From contig NZ_WUTW01000006.1 of assembly GCF_009831215.1 (NCBI RefSeq), forward strand, positions 62,001 through 126,000: a DNA stretch of 64,000 nt, in the 5' to 3' direction. The notes under the pieces were generated by a model. That model was not told where the DNA came from. It searched no databases and saw only the letters and a list, made by a program, of their open reading frames with translations. The DNA comes from Actinomadura rayongensis (GTDB lineage Bacteria > Actinomycetota > Actinomycetes > Streptosporangiales > Streptosporangiaceae). A program made the position numbers and the translations under genes. This document shows positions 8,453-15,538 of the stretch, piece by piece (positions within the stretch are counted from its first letter, which is position 1; every line of letters starts with the position of its first letter).

Positions 8453-9175
8453 ATGACTGACATCAGCATCGCCGTCGACGGCATCGAGCGGTCGGCGTAC
8501 CTGGCCGTCCCCGAGGGGGAGGGGCCGTGGCCCGCCGTGGTCGTGCTCTTCGAGCTGGTCGGCGCGAACGCGGACATGCGCGCGCAGGCCGACCGGCTCG
8601 CCGCCAACGGCTACCTCGCGCTGCTGCCCGACCTCTACGACGGGAAGCCGTGGATCCGGTGCGTCAGCCGGGCGATGCGCGAGTTCCGGGCGGGCCGGGG
8701 GCCGAGCTTCGCGTTCCTGGAGGCGTCGCGCGCGTGGCTGGCGGCCCGCGCGGACTGCACCGGCCGCGTCGGCGTGGCGGGGTTCTGCCTGGGCGGCGGG
8801 TTCGCGCTGCTGGCGGCGGCGGGCGGCGCGTTCGACGCGGCGGCCGTGAACTACGGGATCCTGCCCGGCGACCTGGAGGAGACCCTGTCCGGCGCGTGCC
8901 CGGTCGTCGCGAACTACGCCGGACGGGACCGGCTGCTGAAGGGCGCGGCGGCGAAGCTGGACCGCACGCTCACCGTCCTCGGCGTCGACCACGACGTGAA
9001 GGAGTACCCGGACGCGGGCCACGGCTTCCTCACCGAGACGCCGGTGCCCGCGCTCGCCGCGCCGCTCGTGAAGGTGACGCTCGGCGTCGGGATCGGCCGC
9101 CAGTTCGGCGACGAGGCCTGGGAGCGCATCTTCGCGTTCTTCGGCGCCCACCTCGCGAGCGGATCTACAACGTAA
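8453..9175 (+). CDS. Dienelactone hydrolase family protein
   Basis: A 240-residue alpha/beta hydrolase of the DLH family. The nucleophile is Cys112 in GFCLGGGF, the acid is the Asp in YAGRDRLL and the base is the His in DAGHGF, giving the Cys-Asp-His triad typical of dienelactone hydrolases. The start ATG at 8453 gives the usual family length; longer frames upstream overlap the divergent thyX start region. No aromatic-degradation genes surround it, so the physiological substrate is open. It is divergent from the ThyX-like gene, sharing an intergenic region of about 110 bases. Confidence 0.85.
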   Translation: MTDISIAVDGIERSAYLAVPEGEGPWPAVVVLFELVGANADMRAQADRLAANGYLALLPDLYDGKPWIRCVSRAMREFRAGRGPSFAFLEASRAWLAARADCTGRVGVAGFCLGGGFALLAAAGGAFDAAAVNYGILPGDLEETLSGACPVVANYAGRDRLLKGAAAKLDRTLTVLGVDHDVKEYPDAGHGFLTETPVPALAAPLVKVTLGVGIGRQFGDEAWERIFAFFGAHLASGSTT

Positions 9176-9187
9176 AGGCGGCGGGCG

Positions 9188-9206
9188 CATGACCTCGGGC
9201 GTCATG
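9188..9206. promoter_or_regulatory. Inverted repeat upstream of XRE regulator
   Basis: CATGAC (9188-9193) and GTCATG (9201-9206) form a six-base perfect dyad with a seven-base spacer, 45 to 63 bases before the XRE regulator start. It is a candidate self-operator. The arms are short, so chance occurrence is possible. Confidence 0.25.
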
Positions 9207-9250
9207 GCCGCCGTGATCCGCGCGTCGTTACCGTGGGGCCCGTGACCACG

Positions 9251-10057
9251 ATGACGACCGCGCTCGCCGACGTCCGTCCGATCGGCGAGCACCTGCGCGC
9301 GTGGCGGCAGCGCCGCCGGATGAGCCAGCTCGAACTCGCGTCCGAGGCCGACGTGTCGACCCGGCACCTCAGCTTCGTGGAGACGGGACGGTCCGCGCCG
9401 AGCCGCGAGATGGTGCTGCGCCTCGCCGAGCACCTGGACGTCCCGCTGCGCGACCGCAACCTCATGCTCGTCGCGGCCGGGTACGCGCCCGTCTACGCCG
9501 AGACGCCGATCCAGGAGCCCCGCATGGACGCGGTGCGCGCGGCGCTGCGGCAGGTCCTGGACGGCCACGAGCCGTACCCGGCCGTCGTGGTGGACCGGTT
9601 CTGGAACCTCGTGGAGTCCAACGCCGCCGCCGGGCTGTTCCTGGAGGGCACGCCGGCGCACCTGCTGGCGCCGCCGGTGAACGTCCTGCGGCTCAGCCTC
9701 CACCCCGACGGCATGGCGCGGCACGTCGCGAACCTGCCCGAGTGGCGCGCGCACATGGTCGGGCGGCTGCGGCGGCACGTCGCGCTGACCGGCGACGCGT
9801 CGCTCACCGCGCTGTACCGGGAGATGCGCGACTACCCGGACGCCGGGCCGGTCGGGGACGCGTTCCCGCCGCCGTCCGGGGACGAGGTCCTGGTCCCGCT
9901 GCGGCTCCGCGCCGAGGGCCGTGAGCTGGCGTTCTTCAGCACGATCGCGACGTTCGGCAGCCCGCTGGACATCACGGTCGCCGAGCTGGCGATCGAGTCG
10001 TTCTACCCGGCGGACCCGGCGACGGCCGCGTACCTGCGCGAGCGCGCCGACCGCTGA
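9251..10057 (+). CDS. XRE-family regulator with MmyB-like ligand-binding domain
   Basis: A 268-residue regulator. The Cro/C1-type helix-turn-helix occupies about residues 10-65 (RMSQLELASEADVSTRHLSFVE). The remainder matches the MmyB-like, PAS-related domain found in actinomycete XRE regulators that often control neighbouring oxidoreductases and may bind fatty acids. Start choice is uncertain: GTG 9233, GTG 9242 and ATG 9251 are in frame and none has a clear ribosome site. I use ATG 9251, which begins closest to the HTH. It ends 141 bases before the convergent flavohaemoglobin gene, with a strong hairpin between. Confidence 0.85.
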   Translation: MTTALADVRPIGEHLRAWRQRRRMSQLELASEADVSTRHLSFVETGRSAPSREMVLRLAEHLDVPLRDRNLMLVAAGYAPVYAETPIQEPRMDAVRAALRQVLDGHEPYPAVVVDRFWNLVESNAAAGLFLEGTPAHLLAPPVNVLRLSLHPDGMARHVANLPEWRAHMVGRLRRHVALTGDASLTALYREMRDYPDAGPVGDAFPPPSGDEVLVPLRLRAEGRELAFFSTIATFGSPLDITVAELAIESFYPADPATAAYLRERADR

Positions 10058-10092
10058 CCACCGGCCGCTGACCACCGGGCGCGCGGGAACGG

Positions 10093-10125
10093 GATCCCGG
10101 CCCGCCCGCGCCGCGGGCCGGGATC
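10093..10125. terminator. Bidirectional hairpin terminator
   Basis: A perfect 13-base stem (10093-10105 with 10113-10125) and a seven-base loop lie between the convergent XRE and flavohaemoglobin genes. There is no long U-tract, as is common for actinomycete terminators. Confidence 0.6.
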
Positions 10126-10198
10126 TCTCCCCCTGTTCCCCCCTTCGGAGGCCCCGCGGCTCCCCTTCCACGGCGCGGCGGGCGGTCTCGGCGGGTCG

Positions 10199-11353
10199 CT
10201 AGGCGTGCACGACCGGGCGTCCGGCGGCGCCGGGCAGGAGGGTCTCGCCGGTCGCGGCCAGCTCGTGGCGCACCCGGTCGGCCGGCACGCCGCAGCGGTC
10301 GAGCGCGCCGAGCGCGGCGCGGACCATCGCGGGCGGCCCGGCCACGTAGACGTCGTGGCCTGCGGGGTCGGGGACGGCGTCGAGCAGGTCGGGCAGCGCG
10401 TCCGGCAGCGGGCCGAACTCGTCCTGCGGGACGGCCGTCACCCGGACCGCGGGCCGGGCCGACTCCAGCCGCCGCAGGTCGGGCAGGTCGTAGAGGTCGT
10501 CGGCCGAGCGCGCCCCGGCGAACAGGCGGACGGCGCGGCCGGGCTCGCGCGCCGCGGCCCGCTCGGCGAGCGCCTTGAGCGGGGCGAGGCCCGTCCCGCC
10601 GCCGATCAGCAGCAGGTCGCGGCCGGACCCCGGGTCGAGGGTGAGGCCGCCGGCGGGCGGGCCGAGCAGCAGCGTGTCGCCCGGCCGGGTCTCGCGGACG
10701 AGCGCGCCGCTCACCCAGCCGCCCGGCACCGACCGGACGTGCAGGCGGAGCGTCCCGTCCGGGCGCGGCGCCCCGGCGAGCGAGTAGGGCCGCCACACGC
10801 GGGGCCAGCGGGACGTCTGGACGGTCGCGTGCTGCCCGGCCTCGAACGGGTACGGCCGGTCGGGCACGAGCGTGAGGACGGCGAGGTCGGCGCGCCGCCG
10901 GTCGTGCTCGGCGACCTCGGCGACCCACCAGGGCGGGCGGGCCGCCGCGTCGTCCTCGGCCGCCGCGATCATGAGCGCGGCGGCGCGGTCGTAGGCGGCG
11001 GTCCAGGCGGCCTCGGCGCGCGCGCTCCACGCCGCGCCCGCGAACCGGCGGAGGGTGGCGACGAGGGCGTCGCCGAACACGGGGTAGTGCTCGGGCAGCA
11101 CCCCGTACTTGCGGTGCGCGCGGCCGAGCGGTTCGAGCAGGCCGGCGAGTTCCGCGGGCTCGTCGGAGCGGAACACGACGACGGTGAGCGTTCGGAACAG
11201 ACGGTCGCGGGAGACGTCCATCGCGGGCGGGAACAGCGCGCGCAGACGCGGTTCCGCCGCGAACAGGCGGCCGTAGAAATAGGCGGCGGCCTTGTCCTCC
11301 GTGACGTCTCCGGGGAGATATGTCGCTTTGAGAATATCGGGTTCCACGGACAT
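10199..11353 (-). CDS. Flavohaemoglobin-like protein (globin plus FAD/NAD reductase)
   Basis: A 384-residue protein with a globin domain (about 1-145) and a ferredoxin-NADP reductase-like domain (about 150-384). The proximal haem His is probably His80 in AHRKYGVLPEHY, and a B10-type Tyr lies in AAYFYGRLF. The flavin motif is RPYS (188-191) and the nucleotide-binding loop is LLIGGGTGLAPLKAL. Flavohaemoglobins oxidise nitric oxide to nitrate with O2 and NAD(P)H. The protein begins at ATG 11353; in-frame codons further upstream encode a non-globin extension and are rejected. GGGGGG lies about 11 bases upstream. A detoxification or oxygen-sensing role is likely; no NsrR-type site is obvious. Confidence 0.85.
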   Translation of the reverse strand: MSVEPDILKATYLPGDVTEDKAAAYFYGRLFAAEPRLRALFPPAMDVSRDRLFRTLTVVVFRSDEPAELAGLLEPLGRAHRKYGVLPEHYPVFGDALVATLRRFAGAAWSARAEAAWTAAYDRAAALMIAAAEDDAAARPPWWVAEVAEHDRRRADLAVLTLVPDRPYPFEAGQHATVQTSRWPRVWRPYSLAGAPRPDGTLRLHVRSVPGGWVSGALVRETRPGDTLLLGPPAGGLTLDPGSGRDLLLIGGGTGLAPLKALAERAAAREPGRAVRLFAGARSADDLYDLPDLRRLESARPAVRVTAVPQDEFGPLPDALPDLLDAVPDPAGHDVYVAGPPAMVRAALGALDRCGVPADRVRHELAATGETLLPGAAGRPVVHA

Positions 11354-11806
11354 TACCGTTTTTCGCCCCCCAAGGCTTGGTGGCCGTTGACCGGTGTTCC
11401 CCGGCGTCTCTCCACGCCCCCGGTCGTCCGGCTTGGTGAGATTCTCGCATCGGAAGCCGCAGGTACTCAACCGATTCCCGGCAAGCCGCACAGATCACTG
11501 CGAAGAGTAATCGGCACGGGATTTGGCGTAATCGGGCTCGCGGACGGGGCCGGGTGGAGCATACTGATCGGTATTCGTGAGGGTTCCTCAAAGGGCGGAT
11601 CGCGCTTTTCGGGGGACGTGCCGGAAATCTGGTGGACGATCCTTATTCTCGGGGGAGAATTCTTCGACCCGGGGTGGGGTGCGCCGGCCGCCGCGAGGAT
11701 GCGCGATGATGCCGGACGGGCGGTGCCGGGCCGTCGGATGGATCACAGTCCGGAATGCCCGCGCCGAACCGGGGAACCGCACGGACGACGACGAAGGAGG
11801 CCCGTC
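11354..11806. other. Divergent control region with two dyads, no gene
   Basis: This 453-base gap lies between divergently transcribed flavohaemoglobin and esterase genes and is less GC-rich than its flanks. I see no convincing ORF. It holds a near-palindrome ATACTGATCGGTAT (11561-11574) and a dyad with arms ATTCTC (11645-11650) and GAGAAT (11655-11660). Both are plausible operators or promoter elements. A GAAGGAGG ribosome site (11793-11800) serves the esterase. Confidence 0.5.
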
Positions 11807-12772
11807 ATGGCACTGCACCCGCAGACCGCCCGGTTCCTGGAGCAGCTTCGCGGTCTGGCGGCGCTGGCCGCCGTCGAGCCGCCCTCGATCGAGGAGTCCC
11901 GGCGCGTGCTCGACGCCGAGTACCCGTTGGAGCGCCCCGAGCTGGCGCGCGTCGAGGACCTGGCGGTGGACGGCCCCGGCGGTCCGGTGCCCGTCCGGCT
12001 GTACCGGCCGGTGCCCGGCGCGGAGCGGCTGCCCGCCCTCGTCTACCTGCACGGCGGCGGCTGGGTGCTCGGCGGGCTGGAGAACGTCGACGTGTCCTGC
12101 CGCGACCTCGCCGCCGCGGCCCGCTGCACCGTCCTGTCCGTCGACTACCGGCTCGCGCCCGAGCACCCGTTCCCGGCGGCCGTGGAGGACGCGTGGGCGG
12201 TGACCGAGGCGCTGTCGCGGACGCCGGAGCGGTTCGGGATCGACCCCGCGCGGATCGCGGTCGCCGGGGACAGCGCGGGCGGCAACCTCGCCGCCGCCGT
12301 CGCCCTGCTCGCCCGCGACGCGGGCCTGCCGCTGGCGCACCAGCTCCTCGTCTACCCCGTCACCGACACCGCGCGCGACACCGCGAGCTGGGGCGACTAC
12401 GGCTCGGGCTACGGGCTGGACGCCAAGGAGATGGCGCGGTTCATGGACCTCTACCGGGGCGACGCCGACCCGCACCATCCGCTGCTGGCGCCGCTGCGCG
12501 CCCCGGACCTGTCCGGCGTGGCGCCCGCGACGGTCATCACGGCCGAGTACGACATCCTGCGCGACGAGGGCGAGGCGTACGCGCGGCGGCTCGCGGCGGC
12601 GGGCGTCCCGGTCGAGCACCGGCGGTTCCCGGGCGTCGTCCACTCGTTCTTCCTGCTGCCCGAGCTGTTCGACACGGGCGCCGAGGCGCGGACGTGGGCG
12701 GTGGACCTGCTGCGGGTGGCGCTCGGCATTGACCGGGAAGTGGACCGGGAGCCGGTGTCCGGGCCGTCCTGA
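11807..12772 (+). CDS. Alpha/beta hydrolase, hormone-sensitive-lipase type esterase
   Basis: A 321-residue carboxylesterase of the HSL family (family IV). The oxyanion motif HGGGW is at residues 82-86, the nucleophile is Ser156 in GDSAGG, and the Asp in EYDILRDEG and the His in VVHSF complete the triad. The ATG at 11807 is supported by GAAGGAGG six bases upstream. It probably hydrolyses short acyl esters. The stop lies three bases from the stop of the convergent SRPBCC gene, so there is no room for a separate terminator. Confidence 0.9.
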   Translation: MALHPQTARFLEQLRGLAALAAVEPPSIEESRRVLDAEYPLERPELARVEDLAVDGPGGPVPVRLYRPVPGAERLPALVYLHGGGWVLGGLENVDVSCRDLAAAARCTVLSVDYRLAPEHPFPAAVEDAWAVTEALSRTPERFGIDPARIAVAGDSAGGNLAAAVALLARDAGLPLAHQLLVYPVTDTARDTASWGDYGSGYGLDAKEMARFMDLYRGDADPHHPLLAPLRAPDLSGVAPATVITAEYDILRDEGEAYARRLAAAGVPVEHRRFPGVVHSFFLLPELFDTGAEARTWAVDLLRVALGIDREVDREPVSGPS

Positions 12773-12775
12773 CGG

Positions 12776-13207
12776 TCAGGGGAAGCGGCGGGCCAGCGCC
12801 TCCAGCCCGCCGCCGTAGATCCCGCCGGAGAACGTCCGCTCCATCGCGCGCTCGTCGGCGGGGTCGGCGGTGAACGTCCCCGTCCACTCGATGAGCGCGC
12901 GTCCGGTGCCGGGGACGGGCGCGACGCGGATGCTCCCCCGGACGTCGCGGACCGGCAGCGGGCACGACAAAGTCTCGTAGGCGTAGAGGCGGGCGGCGTC
13001 GTCCAGCGCGACCAGCCGTTCGCGGAACACCGAGCCGGGGCCGATGAGCCGCCGGACGCAGCCGATCCGGTCGGCGGGGCCGCCGTCCTCGATGACGGCG
13101 GTGTCGACGCCCGGCATCCACGCGGCGAGGCCCGCGAAGTCGCGGACGTAGGCCCACACCTCGTCGGCGGTGGCGTTGAGGACGGCGCTGGCGTAGGGGG
13201 TCGGCAT
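12776..13207 (-). CDS. SRPBCC family protein (START-like fold)
   Basis: A 143-residue single-domain protein of the START/Bet v1-like SRPBCC superfamily, closest to the polyketide-cyclase/MxaD-like group. Typical pieces are the N-terminal YASAVLNATADEVWAYVRDF, the DGGPADRIGCVRRL turn and the C-terminal long helix. These proteins bind hydrophobic ligands; no catalytic residues can be assigned. ATG 13207 has AGGAG seven bases upstream. It follows the TetR gene on the same strand after 80 bases and may be that regulator's target or partner. Confidence 0.8.
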   Translation of the reverse strand: MPTPYASAVLNATADEVWAYVRDFAGLAAWMPGVDTAVIEDGGPADRIGCVRRLIGPGSVFRERLVALDDAARLYAYETLSCPLPVRDVRGSIRVAPVPGTGRALIEWTGTFTADPADERAMERTFSGGIYGGGLEALARRFP

Positions 13208-13287
13208 CGGGACTCCTGCGGGCGGGGCGGGGCGGGAGGTGCCCCCATGCTGCGCCGCCGATGTGATCCGCGCAACACCCCGGGCGG

Positions 13288-13854
13288 TCATTCCGGCGGG
13301 GTCAGTCCCAGCGCGCGGACGACCAGGCGCGCGATCAGCCGGGCCGTCCGGTCCGGCGGCAGCGAGGGCAGCACGATGTGGCTCATCACCAGCCGGACGG
13401 CGGCGTCGGCGACCTCGGGGAAGTCCGGTCCGATCAGGTCCGGCCAGCGCGCGCGGGCGTGCTCCACGACGCGGGCGCTCGCGGTGAACAGCACCGGCTC
13501 GGCGCGGGTCGTCAGCAGCGGCAGCAGCTCGTCGCCGCCCGCGCCGGTCAGGACGACCTTCTTGATCGGGTCGTCGGCGGACAGCTCCAGCGTGAACTCC
13601 ACCGCCGCGAGCACGGCCGAGTACAGGTCGTCGTGCGCGGTGAGGATGCGGTCGATGCCGTCCAGGTAGCGCTCGTTGTCGCGCAGCACGACGGCCTGCG
13701 CGAGCCCCCACTTGTCGCCGAACTCGTTGTAGACGGTCTGCCGGCTGACGCCCGCCGCGTCGGCGACGTCGCGCATGCGCACCGCCCGGTAGCCGCGGCG
13801 GACCAGCAGGTCGGCGGCGGCGTCGAGCAGCGCGTCGCGCACCGGGGAACCCAT
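13288..13854 (-). CDS. TetR family transcriptional regulator
   Basis: A 188-residue TetR repressor. The helix-turn-helix (residues about 8-55) contains RMRDVADAAGVSRQTVYNEFGDK. A helical ligand domain follows, with VVLTGAGGDELLPLLTTRAEPVL. ATG 13854 is preceded by GGAGGT. It lies between the SRPBCC gene downstream and the LivG-like gene upstream on the same strand, with gaps of 80 and 49 bases respectively, so all four genes could form one unit. Confidence 0.88.
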   Translation of the reverse strand: MGSPVRDALLDAAADLLVRRGYRAVRMRDVADAAGVSRQTVYNEFGDKWGLAQAVVLRDNERYLDGIDRILTAHDDLYSAVLAAVEFTLELSADDPIKKVVLTGAGGDELLPLLTTRAEPVLFTASARVVEHARARWPDLIGPDFPEVADAAVRLVMSHIVLPSLPPDRTARLIARLVVRALGLTPPE

Positions 13855-13903
13855 CGCAGACCTCCGTTCCGGGCGGCGGGGCCGGTGACCCGCCGTGATC
13901 CGA

Positions 13904-14674
13904 TTATCGCCGGGCGAACGCGGCGCGGACGCCGGGGTCGGCGCGCACCCGCGCGGGCGGCCCGGCCGCGACGACCCGCCCCCGGTCCAGCACGTACAGC
14001 GTGTCGCAGACGCCGAGGACGCGGTCCAGGTCGCGGTCGGCGACCAGCACGGCGACGCCCTCGGCGGCCAGGTCGCGCAGCAGGACCTCCAGCGCCCGCG
14101 CGGCGGGCACCGGCAGGCCGGCGGACGGGTCGTCCAGCAGCAGGACGCGGGGGCCGGCCGCGAGCGCGCGGGCGATGTCGAGCAGCCGCGCCGTCCCGAG
14201 CGGGACGGCCGCCGCCGCGCGGCCCGCGTGCGCGGCGATCCCGGTGCGGGCCAGCAGCGCGTCGGCGGTCGCGCCGGACGCCCGGCGCAGCGCCCGGCGG
14301 CGGCGCCGCACGTCGCGCCACCCGCGTCCGGCGACCGGGCGGGTCCGCGCGTGGACCTCGACGGCCGCGCGGACGTTGTCGCGGACGGTCAGCGACCCGA
14401 ACGGCGCGGCGGCGGCGAACGTGCGGGCCAGCCCGTGCCGCGCCCGGACGCGCGGGGCGGCGCCGGTGAGGTCGGCGTCGTCCAGGCGGACGGTCCCGGC
14501 GGCGCGCACCAGGCCGGTGACGGCGTCGGCGAACGCGGTCTTGCCCGCGCCCGGCGGCCCGACGAGCCCGGTGACGGCGCCGGGCGGGGCGAGGAGGTCG
14601 ACGCCGTCCAGGACGGTGAGCGGGCCGATCCGGACGGTCAGGCCCGTCGCGCGCAGGCCCTCAGCGGCGGGCAT
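13904..14674 (-). CDS. Degenerate LivG-like ABC transporter ATP-binding protein
   Basis: A 256-residue ABC ATPase resembling the branched-chain amino acid family (LivG), including the family's RTFAAAAPFGSLTVRDNV region. Walker A is intact (GPPGAGKT, 39-46). Other motifs are altered: Walker B reads LLLDDPSAG with Asp where the catalytic Glu should be, the H-loop reads VADRDLD with Arg instead of His, and the signature is PLGTARLLDIARAL rather than LSGGQ or the Liv form PYGxQRRLE. ATP may bind but hydrolysis is doubtful. Its start overlaps the end of the membrane protein gene by 14 bases, so they are coupled. No substrate-binding protein or second ATPase is adjacent. Confidence 0.8.
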   Translation of the reverse strand: MPAAEGLRATGLTVRIGPLTVLDGVDLLAPPGAVTGLVGPPGAGKTAFADAVTGLVRAAGTVRLDDADLTGAAPRVRARHGLARTFAAAAPFGSLTVRDNVRAAVEVHARTRPVAGRGWRDVRRRRRALRRASGATADALLARTGIAAHAGRAAAAVPLGTARLLDIARALAAGPRVLLLDDPSAGLPVPAARALEVLLRDLAAEGVAVLVADRDLDRVLGVCDTLYVLDRGRVVAAGPPARVRADPGVRAAFARR

Positions 14675-15389
14675 CGAGGACCCTCCGGACGGGGGAGCGC
14701 GACAGCGCGGCGACGACGGCCGCGCCGGTCAGGAGCGTCGCGGCGGCCGGGAGCGCGCCCGCCCAGTCCCCGGCGCCCGCGGCGGCGGCCAGCGGCGGCC
14801 CGGCGGCCCCCGCGACGCCCGCCGCGCACGCCCACAGGCCCGCCCGGACGGCGGTCGCGTGCGCGCCGAGCAGCGCCGCCGCGTCCGGGTCGTCCAGGAC
14901 GGCGCGCGCGAGCCGTCCGCGCGCCCCGCGCCGCAGCGCGACGGCGGCGAGGGCCGCGACCGCCGTCAGCGCGAGCCCGGCGAGCGCGGCCGGGACCGGC
15001 GGCGCCTGCCGGGCCGGGGGCAGCACGGCCACCGCCGCGACGAGCACGGGCACACCGGCGGCGGCGCCCGCGCGGCGCAGCCGGGGACCTGGGCGGAGCA
15101 CGGCGATCAGCGCCCCGGCGCCCGCCGCGACCGGACCGGCCGCGAGCCACGCCTGCCACGGGACCCCGCACGTGCCGCAGGCCAGGGCGCTCGCGCCCGC
15201 GACGGCGAGCGGCGCGGGGGAGACGCCGCCGCCGGGGGCGGCGAGCGGCACGAGGGCCAGCAGCGCGAGCGCGGCCCCGGCCGCCGCGACCGCGAGCACG
15301 GTGGGCGGCACCCCGGCGGCGAGCGCGAGGGCGGGCGCCGCGAGCAAGGCGGCGGCCCACGCGAGGACGAGCGGGGAACGGTGTCGCAT
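14661..15389 (-). CDS. Reduced LivH/LivM-like permease
   Basis: A 242-residue, very Ala-rich membrane protein with about seven to eight hydrophobic helices. The stretch around LARAVLDDPDAAALLGAHA corresponds to the cytoplasmic coupling loop of LivH/LivM permeases (consensus about RAVAEDPEAARLLGI), which identifies the family. It is shorter than typical LivH or LivM (about 290-350 residues). ATG 15389 has GGAGG at good spacing; an earlier in-frame start at 15416 would add a short unlikely leader. It is translated with the degenerate ATPase. A CRP-like sequence overlaps its leader. Function unknown. Confidence 0.65.
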   Translation of the reverse strand: MRHRSPLVLAWAAALLAAPALALAAGVPPTVLAVAAAGAALALLALVPLAAPGGGVSPAPLAVAGASALACGTCGVPWQAWLAAGPVAAGAGALIAVLRPGPRLRRAGAAAGVPVLVAAVAVLPPARQAPPVPAALAGLALTAVAALAAVALRRGARGRLARAVLDDPDAAALLGAHATAVRAGLWACAAGVAGAAGPPLAAAAGAGDWAGALPAAATLLTGAAVVAALSRSPVRRVLDARR

Positions 15390-15401
15390 CGCGCCTCCGG
15401 A

Positions 15402-15417
15402 TGTGATGTGGATCACT
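15402..15417. promoter_or_regulatory. CRP-like dyad TGTGA-N6-TCACT
   Basis: TGTGA (15402-15406) and TCACT (15413-15417) match the CRP consensus TGTGA-N6-TCACA at nine of ten positions. The site starts 13 bases upstream of the permease ATG, a position that would suit repression. A related sequence sharing the nonamer ATGTGATGT occurs at 56117-56125. Confidence 0.4.
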
Positions 15418-15538
15418 CCCTGTCGCCCACCCTAATGATCCCGTCCGGTCCCGGCAACGCCCCGGCGCGGCTCGGCTAGGCTGGTACGTTCCGCCCTCGC
15501 CCACCCCACGCCCACCCCTCGTCCGGAGGTCCGTCAGC

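Noticed and set aside
15420..15538. Rifamycin-associated element before helR
   Set aside because: I looked for the known inverted-repeat RAE consensus in this region and saw no match.
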